Shown one piece after another: positions 44,891 to 53,547 of a stretch of 64,000 bases of DNA. This DNA comes from Microbacterium murale (GTDB taxonomy: Bacteria > Actinomycetota > Actinomycetes > Actinomycetales > Microbacteriaceae). Positions within the stretch are counted from its first letter, which is position 1, and every line of letters starts with the position of its first letter. The stretch covers positions 1,488,001-1,552,000 of the forward strand of contig NZ_JAUSXK010000001.1 of NCBI RefSeq assembly GCF_030815955.1, in the 5' to 3' direction. Under the pieces are notes generated by a model. It had not been told where the DNA came from, searched no databases, and was given only the letters and a program-made list of their open reading frames with translations. The translations under genes were made by a program, and so were the position numbers.

Positions 44891-45818
44891 CGCTCCGCTG
44901 GCCGATGTCGACCCGATCGACACGACGACCGTGGTGACCGGATCGGCCACCCCTCCGCACCGTGTGCGCGCCGGCAGCTCGCGTGCAAAGCGCCGGTGGA
45001 TCTCGATCGGCCTCGTCGTACTGCTCGCCGTCATCAGCATCCCGTTCGTCTTCCCCACCTGGTGGATGGCGACGTCGAGCCTCAAGCCGATGAGCGAGAT
45101 CCTGCGCAAGGTCCCGACGCTGTGGCCGGAGAATCCGAGCTTCGACGCGTACGGCGAGGTGTTCCGTCTGCAGCCGTTCGCACAGCAGTACTGGAACAGT
45201 CTCTACATCGCGGTGATCGTGACCCTCGGGACGCTGCTCGTCGCGGCGATGGCCGGTTACGCATTCGCGCGCATCCGCTTCCCCGGTGCCAATGCGCTGT
45301 TTCTGGTGGTGCTCGTGGGCCTGCTGGTTCCGAGCGAGGTGACGATCGTGCCGCTGTTCCGGTTGGTCAATGGCATGGGTCTGATCAACACGCACTGGCC
45401 CCTCATCGTGATCCCGATCTTCGGCGCACCGGCTGTGCTGTCGATCTTCATCATGCGGCAGTTCTTCCTCGGGCTTCCGACCGAGCTGGAGGAGGCCGGG
45501 CGCATGGACGGCCTCGGCCGTTGGGGCATCTTCTGGCGGATCGCGTTCCCACTGTCTCGCCCGGCACTGGCGGCGGTGGCGATCTTCACGTTCCTGAAGT
45601 CGTGGAACCTCTACCTCGAGCCGATCGTGTATCTCTCGAGCAAGGACATGTTCACGCTGCCGCAGGCTCTGACCCAGTACGTCGATGCGTACGGCGGGCC
45701 GATGTGGAACGTGCAGCTGGCCGCGACGACGCTGACGGTTGTACCGGTGCTGCTGGTCTTCCTGTTCGCGCAGAAGCAGTTCGTGCAGGGGCTGGCGCAC
45801 ACCGGGCTGAAGGGCTAG
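44880..45818 (+). CDS. Sugar ABC transporter permease (MalG type)
   Basis: A 312-residue permease with six helices. The EAA loop is LPTELEEAGRMDGLGRWGIF (near 199-218). The second segment FVFPTWWMATSSLKPMSEIL is typical for the MalG class. It completes the importer with the two genes upstream and ends just before a perfect 54-nt palindrome. Confidence 0.92.
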   Translation: MRTDAPLADVDPIDTTTVVTGSATPPHRVRAGSSRAKRRWISIGLVVLLAVISIPFVFPTWWMATSSLKPMSEILRKVPTLWPENPSFDAYGEVFRLQPFAQQYWNSLYIAVIVTLGTLLVAAMAGYAFARIRFPGANALFLVVLVGLLVPSEVTIVPLFRLVNGMGLINTHWPLIVIPIFGAPAVLSIFIMRQFFLGLPTELEEAGRMDGLGRWGIFWRIAFPLSRPALAAVAIFTFLKSWNLYLEPIVYLSSKDMFTLPQALTQYVDAYGGPMWNVQLAATTLTVVPVLLVFLFAQKQFVQGLAHTGLKG

Positions 45819-45863
45819 CGCGTACTTCGCCTGTCCCCTGTGGCGCGTGCTGTCGCGCGCGCT

Positions 45864-45917
45864 GAAAGGAGGAAAGTGTCGGCTTCTCTCAACGGAAGGC
45901 GACACTTTCCTCCTTTC
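45864..45917 (+). terminator. Perfect 54-nt palindrome after the importer operon
   Basis: 17-bp perfect arms (45864-45880 and 45901-45917, starting GAAAGGAGGAAAGTGTC) with a 20-nt loop. It starts 46 nt past the last permease stop. It probably ends the importer transcript, but belongs to the same structural class as the other long intergenic palindromes of this window. Confidence 0.7.
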
Positions 45918-45919
45918 GA

Positions 45920-45940
45920 CCTCCCGGGAACGCCGGGAGG
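45920..45940. terminator. Second hairpin after the importer operon
   Basis: CCTCCCGG (45920-45927) and CCGGGAGG (45933-45940) around a 5-nt loop, directly after the 54-nt palindrome. Its function as a terminator is inferred. Confidence 0.5.
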
Positions 45941-46349
45941 ACTGCAGTCAGGGAGGGCGGGGCCAAGGATTCCAGCCGTCGAGCGTCGAGAGCGTCTGCA
46001 CTGCAGCATCCAATCGTGCTTGAGGGAAGTCCTGACTGCGCACGGAACCGCTGCGGGAACCGCTATCGTCAGCGAGCCGGAATCCGACGCCGTGCTCACC
46101 CTGCTCGCTCCTCGTATCGACCCTCGACGACCATCCGGACCACCCACTCCATCCGATCCGTGCTCGATCACTGCGCCGTCGGCGCCGCGGAACTCGACGG
46201 GTTCGATTCGCACTCACCCGATGGCACATGATCCAAGACGACGGCGATGAGAGGTCGCGACGGGCAGTGCCGCTCGCGTGCGACGCCGGTGGACGCACAT
46301 CCGCGTCACCAGCGCCGCACGACGGAGTCGTCATCGCACGCGGCTCCCG
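45941..46349. other. Gene-free stretch with possible decayed minus-strand gene
   Basis: About 400 bases without a convincing gene, between convergent operons. On the minus strand one frame reads plausibly as VRIEPVEFRGADGAVIEHGS (from about 46214 downwards), and another reads plausibly later as GFRLADDSGSRSG and ARLDAAVQTLSTLDGWNPWP (to about 45960). This looks like one short gene broken by a frameshift, but there is no recognised family to confirm it. Confidence 0.25.
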
Positions 46350-48164
46350 TCAACTCGTGAGCAGTCCGCGCCCATTGCCGTAACCGTTCCCCGGGCCATT
46401 CCCGTGACCGTTCCCCGGGCCATTCCCGTAACCGTTCCCCGGGCCATTCCCGTGACCGTTCCCCGGGCCATTCCCCGGCCCGCTCCCGGGACCAGAGCCG
46501 TCCTCGCAAGCGGCAAGTTCATCCTCGCTCGGCGTGAACCGCAGCCAGTCGAATCGTGCCTCGGCATCGGGCGCGCCTGCGACACCGCGGAAGGCCGACA
46601 CTCCGATGCCGGTGGCCGCGAGCACGTCCGACTCGATCGGCTGGCCGATGCGGATGAACTTCTGGCCATCCGTGGACAGAGAAGCCGTCACCCATTCGCC
46701 GTCACTGCTCATGCGCAGCCACACGGTGCCACCCATATCCGCCGGCGGGAAGACGCTGTCCTCCCACGTCCACGTGTCGAAGCGATCCTTGCCGTTGTTC
46801 TTCCAGGTGAAATCGAGCCGCTGGCCCTGCTGTGCGTACGACCAGACGAGCTTGGCGTTGTTCAGGTCGTCTCGGTAGAGCACGAGTCCCGCCTGCTGGT
46901 ACTTGGCCACCGGCGCGTAGTCGAGCTCGGTCGTGACCTCCCACGCCCCACCCGGAACGGCCAGTTGCGGGATGGTCGCACCGTCGATCGAGGTGGTCGG
47001 GGATGACATCACCAGATCACCGTCTTCCACACGCTGACGATTCTCGCCGTCGCGGACGACAGTCCACGCCTCGCCCAGCGCCTCGCCGTCGAACTCGTCG
47101 GAGCCCTCGCCCGCGCACAGTTCGTACAACGGGTCCTCGGGATGCGTGTTGAGCGGATCCCTCGTGCCTTCGGGGTCGAGCACCGCGTGGGCGATGGTCG
47201 TGCCGCTGCGTCCGCCGATCTCGAAGATCATGTGGGTGACGCCGTCCTCATCCACGATCTGCGGCGAGGATGTGCGTCCTTCCTCCGGCGGGAACGGGCT
47301 CGGGATGTACAGCGGCATCGGGTCGCCGACGCTGCGAAGGTTCTCGTCGAGCTTTTTCGCGAAGATCGTGCCCGCGCTCGATCCGTAGAGCACATACTGC
47401 GTGCCGTTCCACTCCCAGATCTCGGGTCCTGCGACGTTCGTCCCCTCGACCGCGGTCGGCTCGACCACCCACCCCGGCTGCGCCTCCCAGTTGATCAGGT
47501 CGTGGGAATAGGCGAGCCCGATGCGTCGCACGTTCGAGGTGTCGTTGACCATGAAGAACATCGCGTGCTCCCACCCGTTCTCCGGGAAGGGGTTGGCGAA
47601 GATGCGGTTGTACGAGGTCTCGGTGGCGTTCTGCCCGAACTGCTCGGTCGTCATGACGACGCCGCCGTAGTCGAAGTGCACGCCGTCCGTCGACGTGGCG
47701 TAGCGATCGGTGTCGTTCTCGCCGTGGAAGTAGAGGAACACCTGCCCGGTGTCCTCGTTCCACACGGCATCTGGTGCGGACACATGCGAGACGTCGTAGA
47801 TGCCATCCCAGACATTCGACACGATCGGATTGACATCGTGATGGGTCCACGGCCCGTCGAGCGAATCGGCGTACATGAGGTTGATGCCGCCGGGGGCGTC
47901 ATGCGGAGCGAAGTAGACGTACCACTCTCCGAGAGGGTTCTCGAGATACTCCCCCGCGTGGAACACCGACGGGAAGATGAACTCGTTCCCCGGATTCCAG
48001 GTCTCGTCCGTGAATCGATCGATGATCGGACCCTGCGTGGTGAAGACCGGAAGTTCGTCTTCCGGTGCAGCGGATGCCGCGGTCGACGCCGTGCCCGCGA
48101 TGAACGCAGTGGCGACGAGCGTCAGCGAGACCGCTGCCGCGGCGATTCTCCGTCGAATGGCCAT
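46350..48164 (-). CDS. Secreted five-bladed-propeller glycoside hydrolase-like protein with DUF1349-type module
   Basis: A 604-residue exported protein: signal peptide (about 1-32, cut after ASA), a GH43/GH32-like beta-propeller (about 35-330; INLMYADSLDGPWTHHDVNP, SHVSAPDAVWNEDTGQVFLY, GPEIWEWNGTQYVLYGSSAG), and a jelly-roll DUF1349-like module (about 355-555; YQQAGLVLYRDDLNNAKLVW). The tail (about 560-604) is a Gly/Asn array of GPGNGHGN and GPGNGYGN units. There is no LPXTG anchor. It shares the palindromic operator with the LacI-type operon, so it probably releases the sugar that the importer takes up. Catalytic acids cannot be placed with certainty. Confidence 0.8.
   Translation of the reverse strand: MAIRRRIAAAAVSLTLVATAFIAGTASTAASAAPEDELPVFTTQGPIIDRFTDETWNPGNEFIFPSVFHAGEYLENPLGEWYVYFAPHDAPGGINLMYADSLDGPWTHHDVNPIVSNVWDGIYDVSHVSAPDAVWNEDTGQVFLYFHGENDTDRYATSTDGVHFDYGGVVMTTEQFGQNATETSYNRIFANPFPENGWEHAMFFMVNDTSNVRRIGLAYSHDLINWEAQPGWVVEPTAVEGTNVAGPEIWEWNGTQYVLYGSSAGTIFAKKLDENLRSVGDPMPLYIPSPFPPEEGRTSSPQIVDEDGVTHMIFEIGGRSGTTIAHAVLDPEGTRDPLNTHPEDPLYELCAGEGSDEFDGEALGEAWTVVRDGENRQRVEDGDLVMSSPTTSIDGATIPQLAVPGGAWEVTTELDYAPVAKYQQAGLVLYRDDLNNAKLVWSYAQQGQRLDFTWKNNGKDRFDTWTWEDSVFPPADMGGTVWLRMSSDGEWVTASLSTDGQKFIRIGQPIESDVLAATGIGVSAFRGVAGAPDAEARFDWLRFTPSEDELAACEDGSGPGSGPGNGPGNGHGNGPGNGYGNGPGNGHGNGPGNGYGNGRGLLTS
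46384..46479. repeat. 24-bp tandem repeat, about four copies, encoding a Gly/Asn tail
   Basis: The unit starts CCGTTCCCCGGGCCATTCCC and alternates GTGA and GTAA at its end. On the minus strand it encodes the 8-residue units GPGNGHGN and GPGNGYGN. The copy number may vary between strains. Confidence 0.9.
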
Positions 48165-48203
48165 GGACTTGCTCCTCTCGGCGCCTTCATCGGCGTCGCT
48201 CAG

Positions 48204-48221
48204 GCAAGGCGCCCGCCTTGC
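48204..48221 (-). promoter_or_regulatory. Leader hairpin of the propeller hydrolase gene
   Basis: GCAAGGC and GCCTTGC pair around a 4-nt loop within the predicted 5' leader, 40 nt before the ATG. Role unknown. Confidence 0.35.
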
Positions 48222-48267
48222 TCACAGCGCCTGATCGTACCCACGCCCAGCGGTCGCGGTCACGGCG

Positions 48268-48281
48268 ATAATGCGCATTAT
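48268..48281. promoter_or_regulatory. Operator of the LacI-type regulon, site 2
   Basis: ATAATGCGCATTAT, identical to site 1 at 39697-39710. On the minus strand GTGACC (48259-48264), 19 bp and TACGAT (48234-48239) form a possible promoter for the hydrolase gene, with the operator 3 bp before the -35. The operator centre is therefore near -46/-47 at both promoters. Confidence 0.85.
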
Positions 48282-48344
48282 TTGGCGGTGCGGAGCATTT
48301 TCGGTGCAGGCTGCGCGGGAACGGCGGGCGGAAGCGATGCAGAT

Positions 48345-49127
48345 CTACGCCCGTTTGAGCGCGTCTGCCGTCGCGGCATCGGCCGGGTAGAACGCCTCGA
48401 TGTGGAGATCGTCGACGGTGACGTCCACCGCTGAGACGACGGACGCGGCGATGCTGAAGAATGACAGTTCATCGTCGCCGACCCCCAGACGCAGAGGCAC
48501 GACGACATCACGAGGCGCCGCCCGCTCTGCGTCCGGCCCCGGGTAACCGCTCGCCTCTTCGAAGAGCTCACCCAACTGCGCGTCTGCGGTTCGCTCGAAA
48601 CGATGACGCACCTGGCCGAGCAGGAATGCCCTCCACTGCCCGAGGTTGCGGATACGCGGCGCCAGCCCATCCGGGTGCAGCGACAGTCGGACGGCGTTCA
48701 CGGGCGGTTCGACCAGATGATCGGCGCAGCCGACGAGGAGGAGATCGGTGGCGGCGTTGCGATCCACCACGTTCCACCACCGATCCAGCACGAGGGCGGG
48801 ATGGGGCATGTGGGCGTCGAGGAGCAGCCGGAAAGCATCGGCGACCGCGTGCAGTTCGGGCGATCGCAGATCGCGCTCCAGGTACTTCGGCGCGTATCCG
48901 GCGGCCAGGAACAGTCCGTTGCGCTCACGCAGAGGGATCTCCAGCGACTCGGCGAGACGATCGATCATGCCCGGCGTAGGCCTGGACCGACCGGTCTCGA
49001 CGAAGCTCAGATGCCTCGTCGAGACATCCGTGTCCATTGCGAGCTGCATCTGCGTCAGCCGTCTTCGCTCACGCCAGCCCTTGAGAAGCGCACCCACCGG
49101 CGCGTCGGTCTCCGTCGTCATCGTCAT
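48345..49127 (-). CDS. XRE-family regulator with MmyB-like ligand domain
   Basis: A 260-residue regulator. The HTH is at about residues 12-68 (WRERRRLTQMQLAMDTDVST; HLSFVETGRSRPTPGMIDRL), then a MmyB-like C-terminal domain (LVLDRWWNVVDRNAATDLLL; NAVRLSLHPDGLAPRIRNLG). This family usually controls a divergent small enzyme gene; here the NTF2-like gene lies divergently. TAGAGT (49135-49140) lies 7 nt before the ATG, so the transcript is probably leaderless. An upstream ATG at 49145 has no support. Confidence 0.85.
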   Translation of the reverse strand: MTMTTETDAPVGALLKGWRERRRLTQMQLAMDTDVSTRHLSFVETGRSRPTPGMIDRLAESLEIPLRERNGLFLAAGYAPKYLERDLRSPELHAVADAFRLLLDAHMPHPALVLDRWWNVVDRNAATDLLLVGCADHLVEPPVNAVRLSLHPDGLAPRIRNLGQWRAFLLGQVRHRFERTADAQLGELFEEASGYPGPDAERAAPRDVVVPLRLGVGDDELSFFSIAASVVSAVDVTVDDLHIEAFYPADAATADALKRA

Positions 49128-49160
49128 GTTCCCGACTCTATCCACCCTTCGTCACCGGAT

Positions 49161-49179
49161 GATTACCTCCGAGGTAATC
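49161..49179. promoter_or_regulatory. Perfect palindrome between XRE and NTF2-like genes
   Basis: GATTACCTC-C-GAGGTAATC has 9-bp perfect arms around a single base. It lies between the two divergent starts, 20 nt upstream of the XRE gene's -10, and is the likely operator for the regulator. Confidence 0.75.
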
Positions 49180-49238
49180 GACGCGATGACCTCCGTGCGA
49201 TCGACTGGCGTCATCACAACACCGACAGGAGAAACACC

Positions 49239-49592
49239 ATGAACGACATCGTGAACGCATACCTCGACACATGGAACGCCCCGACGATCGCCGCCGGGAA
49301 GGAGCTTCTCGAACGGCACTGGTCGGTCGATGCGACATACGTCGACCCGCTCGCAGAGGTCAGCGGACGCGAGGGCATCAGCGCCGTCATCGCTGCCGTC
49401 CACGAGCAGTTCCCCGGTTTCGTGTTCAGTCTGGTGTCCGGGCCAGACGCTCACCACTCGCAGACGCGCTTCCAGTGGGGGCTCGGTCCCGCTGGTGCAG
49501 AGCCGATCATCATCGGCTTCGATGTCGTGACCCTCGACGAGGACGGACGCATCCGCAGTGTGATCGGCTTCCTCGACAAGGTACCTGCCTGA
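49239..49592 (+). CDS. NTF2/SnoaL-like protein
   Basis: A 117-residue protein with the NTF2-like fold: YLDTWNAPTIAAGKELLERH, WSVDATYVDPLAEVSGREGI, FVFSLVSGPDAHHSQTRFQW and IIGFDVVTLDEDGRIRSVIG. These proteins bind or isomerise small hydrophobic molecules. AGGAG precedes the ATG. Divergent from the MmyB-type regulator, which probably controls it. Confidence 0.85.
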   Translation: MNDIVNAYLDTWNAPTIAAGKELLERHWSVDATYVDPLAEVSGREGISAVIAAVHEQFPGFVFSLVSGPDAHHSQTRFQWGLGPAGAEPIIIGFDVVTLDEDGRIRSVIGFLDKVPA

Positions 49593-49730
49593 TCCGTGGA
49601 CGTCGGAGGGCGCAGGCATCCTCCGCGCCCTCCGACAGGTCCGCCTGAGTCGTTCAAATACTCGACGGTACTTATCCACAGACTCCAAGTCTGTCGTATA
49701 AATGTCCGACCCGGGGTGTTCAATGGAATC

Positions 49731-51206
49731 ATGCACAAGGTCGTGGAGCAGCTCAAGGGTCTCGAGGACTCGCTCAATGCTGTGGCGCGCGGTGCCTTCG
49801 CCGATGAGGTGATCTCCGAACTTTCGAACGCCGATCTGGCCGAGCTGCTGGTGACGTGCGGGCGGATGCAGCGCCGAATCGAGGGCATGCAGATCGAATC
49901 GACAGTGATGGTCGTCGAGCGGTCGGCGCCCATGTACGACGACCGGATCACGCTCGCCTACGGGTGCTCGACTCCGGCAGATCTGCTGCGGATGCTGACG
50001 TTGTGCGACACTCACGCGGCACGACGCATGGTGCGCGCGGCACGGTGGATGCGTCGAGAGCGCAGCGTGACCGAGGGCTGCTTCCTGCCGGCGTACCCAC
50101 GGTTGCGCGACGCGATGGTCGCGGGCGACATCGGAGTCGCGGGACTGGTGTCCGCAATCGCACCGTTGGAGCAGTCCGGGCCGCGCATCCTGGAGGCGGA
50201 GCTGCAGGAGGCCGACCGGCAGCTCGGGGCGTTCGCCCGGGGGATCGACTCCGTGACCGATTCGGAATCGGATGCTGTGAGCTCAGGGCCCCTTCCGACG
50301 CCTGAGGAACTCGGATTGCTGTCGCAGGTGCTGGTGGCATATCTCGATCAGGACGGCGCAGAACCAGAGGATCAGCGCGCGGCGCGCAGGCGCGGCCTCT
50401 CGATCGGAGCACTGCGTGAGGGAACTGTGCCTGTGCGAGGCGAGTTGCTGCCGGAGGTCGCCGGGCAGTTGCAGCTGCTGCTCGATGCGCAGCTGAACCC
50501 GCGAGTGGAGGCACCGGAGGAAGCACCAGGAGTGCACTTCGTGCCGTCCGACGAGTTGCCGGACGAAGACCTCGCGCGCGCCGATTCGCGCACCCGCACT
50601 CAGAAGCAGCACGACGCGTTCGCGGCGATTCTGAATGCAGCCGCGAGCTCGAACCAGATGCCCACCCTCGGCGGCGCGGCACCCACTCTTGTCGTCGCGA
50701 TCGATGCTGCCGACTACGCGACCGGCAAGGGCTGGGCGCAGGTGCTGAACACCGGCGCATTCATCCCCGCACGTGTGGCCGCGCAGACCGGCTGCGCGGG
50801 AAGCATTCAGCGCGTGCTCTTCGACGACAACGGACGAATCGTCTCGATCGGCACCTCAGCGCGCATCTTCAATGCTCTGCAGCGGCGAGCGATCACGCTG
50901 CGTGACGGCGGCTGCATCATCCCTGGCTGCACGGTCCCCGCCACCTGGTGCGAGATCCATCATGTCCGCGAGCATGCGGACGGCGGGCCGACGCATACCG
51001 ACAACGGTGTGCTGCTGTGCTGGTGGCATCATCGGAACCTGCACCTTTCCGAATGGCGGATCCGCATGCGTGATGGGGTCCCCGAGGTGCGCGGACCGCG
51101 ATGGTGGGATCCGGATCAGATCTGGCGAAGCGCGGGCAGGGGGCGGTCACCGGCCAGCGGTCGCTCACGAGAACGCGAACGCCGTCGAGAACCCGCCACC
51201 GCCTGA
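49731..51206 (+). CDS. 13E12/DUF222 family HNH endonuclease
   Basis: A 491-residue protein: an N-terminal DUF222 helical domain (about 30-300; MRRERSVTEGCFLPAYPRLR, DAMVAGDIGVAGLVSAIAPL) and a C-terminal HNH nuclease (about 400-460: CIIPGCTVPATWCEIHHVRE, DNGVLLCWWHHRNLHLSEWR). This is the abundant actinobacterial 13E12 repeat family; its role is unknown and copies are often multiple per genome. TATAAA near 49697 may be a -10. The start at 49731 gives MHKVVEQLKG; a GTG at 49716 is an alternative. Confidence 0.9.
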   Translation: MHKVVEQLKGLEDSLNAVARGAFADEVISELSNADLAELLVTCGRMQRRIEGMQIESTVMVVERSAPMYDDRITLAYGCSTPADLLRMLTLCDTHAARRMVRAARWMRRERSVTEGCFLPAYPRLRDAMVAGDIGVAGLVSAIAPLEQSGPRILEAELQEADRQLGAFARGIDSVTDSESDAVSSGPLPTPEELGLLSQVLVAYLDQDGAEPEDQRAARRRGLSIGALREGTVPVRGELLPEVAGQLQLLLDAQLNPRVEAPEEAPGVHFVPSDELPDEDLARADSRTRTQKQHDAFAAILNAAASSNQMPTLGGAAPTLVVAIDAADYATGKGWAQVLNTGAFIPARVAAQTGCAGSIQRVLFDDNGRIVSIGTSARIFNALQRRAITLRDGGCIIPGCTVPATWCEIHHVREHADGGPTHTDNGVLLCWWHHRNLHLSEWRIRMRDGVPEVRGPRWWDPDQIWRSAGRGRSPASGRSRERERRREPATA

Positions 51207-51245
51207 TCGGGCGGACGGCGAATGGGCGCAGGGCGCGGGCTGCGG

Positions 51246-52088
51246 CTACTCCCCCGTGGCGACCGGACGATCTGGAGTGTTCGACCACTGACTCCAGGAG
51301 CCGTGGAAGATCTTCGCGTCGATGCCCGCTTCGGCGAGCACCAGCGCGGTGTGCGCCGCGGTGATGCCTGAACCGCAATAGGCCGCCACCGGCGTGCCGT
51401 CGGTGATGCCGGCATCCGCGAAGTTCTTCTTGAGCGACTCGAGATCGAGCAGGGTGCCATCGCTCGCAACATGCTTCCCGGTCGGCAGGTTCACGGCTCC
51501 GGGAATGTGTCCAGCGATCGGGTCAAGCGGCTCGGTCTCGCCACGGAAACGCTCCGGCGCCCGCACGTCGAGAAGCACACCGGATGCCGGGAAGGCAGCA
51601 GCCTCGTCGATCGTCAGGCTGTCGCCGGCGATGTCCGTCAAGGTCACCGTTCCAGGCGAGTACTCCATCGAACCGCTCTCGATATCACCGCCGGCGTCCT
51701 TCCAGGCCTGCCAACCTCCGTCGAGAACCCGCACGTCGACGCCACCCTGGCGCAACAACCACCACGCGCGTGCCGCGGGCAGCCCGCCGGCATCGTCATA
51801 AACGACGACCACGTCACCGTCGTCGAGACCCCAGCGGCGCGCAGCGTCCTGCAACTGCGCGGTAGTCGGCAGCGGATGCCGCCCCTCGTCGGGCCGACCG
51901 TGCCGCGTCAGCTCCTGCTCGAGGTCGGCGAACACCGCCCCGGGAACGTGCCCCTGCAGGTACTCCTCCCGACCGTCGGGCTGCACGCGACCGCCCGGAA
52001 CGCTCAAACGCCAGCGCACATCGATCACACGCACGGCGTCATCGCGCACCAGCTCGGCCAGCTCGTTCACACTCACCAGATGGGACAT
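51246..52088 (-). CDS. Thiosulfate/3-mercaptopyruvate sulfurtransferase
   Basis: A 280-residue double-rhodanese enzyme. The N-terminal inactive domain has VIDVRWRLSVPGG and GHVPGAVFADLEQEL. The C-terminal domain holds GHIPGAVNLPTG and the active-site Cys in VAAYCGSGITAAHTALVLA. The CGSGxTA loop fits thiosulfate or mercaptopyruvate as sulfur donor. TAGCCT (52095-52100) lies 6 nt before the ATG, giving a leaderless transcript. Confidence 0.92.
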   Translation of the reverse strand: MSHLVSVNELAELVRDDAVRVIDVRWRLSVPGGRVQPDGREEYLQGHVPGAVFADLEQELTRHGRPDEGRHPLPTTAQLQDAARRWGLDDGDVVVVYDDAGGLPAARAWWLLRQGGVDVRVLDGGWQAWKDAGGDIESGSMEYSPGTVTLTDIAGDSLTIDEAAAFPASGVLLDVRAPERFRGETEPLDPIAGHIPGAVNLPTGKHVASDGTLLDLESLKKNFADAGITDGTPVAAYCGSGITAAHTALVLAEAGIDAKIFHGSWSQWSNTPDRPVATGE

Positions 52089-52116
52089 GATCCCAGGCTA
52101 CGACCTCGAGCCGGAG

Positions 52117-53547
52117 TCAGCTCTTGGCGTCGTCGCCCTCGTCTTCGTCCTCATCGGCGGACTCGTCATCAGCGTCTTCGTCATCGTCGGACTCGTCGAG
52201 GTCGTCCTCTTCACCCTCGGGTGCCAGCTCGATGAACTCGTCGCCCTCTTCGAGCACGTCCACGTCATCTGCATCATCCGTGTCGCCGTCATCCGCAGCA
52301 TCCGATCCGAGCACGCCGTCGGGGCGGATGAGCTCGCGAACCTCTGCCATGAAGCTGTTCAACTGCTGCTGCTGCCAGCGCAGCTGACGGGTGCGGTCCT
52401 CTGCGTCGCGCAGCACCTCGGTCGTGTGGCCGGTGACCGTGCTGACGATCTTCTGCGCCTTCACACGCGCGCGCTCGAGAGTCTCGCGGGCGCGCACCTG
52501 AGCATCGGCTTCGATGGCCTGAGCCTGCGAGCGCATCAGACGCTCGTAGTCGTCGGCCTTCGCGGAGATGCGCTTGGAGTGCTCGAGGGATGCCGCGACC
52601 TGCTCATTCGCGTCGGTCGTGATGCGCTCGGCGTGGGCGACGGCCTGGTTGTGCAGCAGCAGGAACTCCTGCTGAGCGTCGTCCTGGCGGCGGGTCAGGG
52701 TCTCTTCGAACTCCAGCACGCGTGCGTTCATCTCGCGCACCTCGCGCTCAGCATCCGCTCGCTGCTGGCTGGTCTCGCGTGTGACCATGGAGCGCAGCGC
52801 GGCCGATCCCTTCTCGGCCTCGGTGCGAACCGTCGCAGCCTCCTGCTCGGCCTGGATGACCTTCTCGGATGCGTGCGCCGCCTCGCGCTGGATGGTCGCC
52901 TCGTGCGCGGTGTACTCGGTGTCGATCCGCAGACGCACCTGATCGGCGTCGTGCTGCGCCTGCGCGGTGATGCGGTCGACCTCTGCGGCGAGCTCGACCC
53001 GACGCGACTCGGCCTCTTCCCGCGCGGCTTCGAGCAGACGCTCGGCCTGCACCGCGGCGTTCTGGATCAGGACGGACGCCTGCTCCTCTGCGACGCGAAG
53101 CACGGCCTCGAACTGCAGACGCGACCCCTCGGTCTCCGCACCCGTCTTGGGAGCATCCACGAGCTCGCTCGTCAGCGTCGCGACCTGCTGCTCGGCATCG
53201 TCGGCCTGCGCGCGAGCCGCGGCGAGGTCGGCCTCCAGCGCGGCGACGCGTTCTTGATTCTGCGCCTCGAGCTCGGCGATGCGCGCTTCGCTGTCTGCGA
53301 GCGCCGCCGAGACCTCGGACCGCACCGATTCGACATCGCGGCTCACACCAGCGCGGGCCTCTGCGAGATCAGCGTCCGCGCGCTGCACCTGCATCCGCAG
53401 ACCGGCGAGCGCGGCATCCACTTCACCGCGGTCGTAGCCGCGGAAACCGATCGTGAAGTTTCCCTGCTCCCGGGGCTGCCCCTGGGCCAGCTGATCGAAG
53501 AAGTCGGCCCCGTGCTCGTCGACGTTGTTCTCGGCGGAGTTGCTCAC
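52117..53547 (-). CDS. DivIVA-like coiled-coil protein with acidic tail
   Basis: A 476-residue protein that is almost entirely coiled coil. NFTIGFRGYDRGEVDAALAG (about 29-48) resembles the DivIVA N-terminal membrane-curvature module (GYdxxEVDxxL). A long heptad region follows to about 405, with an arginine/glutamate-rich composition. The last 70 residues are almost all Asp/Glu. Such proteins organise the cell pole or envelope growth in actinobacteria. The start is GTG at 53547, with AAAGG upstream; ATGs further upstream lack a ribosome site. Confidence 0.75.
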   Translation of the reverse strand: MSNSAENNVDEHGADFFDQLAQGQPREQGNFTIGFRGYDRGEVDAALAGLRMQVQRADADLAEARAGVSRDVESVRSEVSAALADSEARIAELEAQNQERVAALEADLAAARAQADDAEQQVATLTSELVDAPKTGAETEGSRLQFEAVLRVAEEQASVLIQNAAVQAERLLEAAREEAESRRVELAAEVDRITAQAQHDADQVRLRIDTEYTAHEATIQREAAHASEKVIQAEQEAATVRTEAEKGSAALRSMVTRETSQQRADAEREVREMNARVLEFEETLTRRQDDAQQEFLLLHNQAVAHAERITTDANEQVAASLEHSKRISAKADDYERLMRSQAQAIEADAQVRARETLERARVKAQKIVSTVTGHTTEVLRDAEDRTRQLRWQQQQLNSFMAEVRELIRPDGVLGSDAADDGDTDDADDVDVLEEGDEFIELAPEGEEDDLDESDDDEDADDESADEDEDEGDDAKS

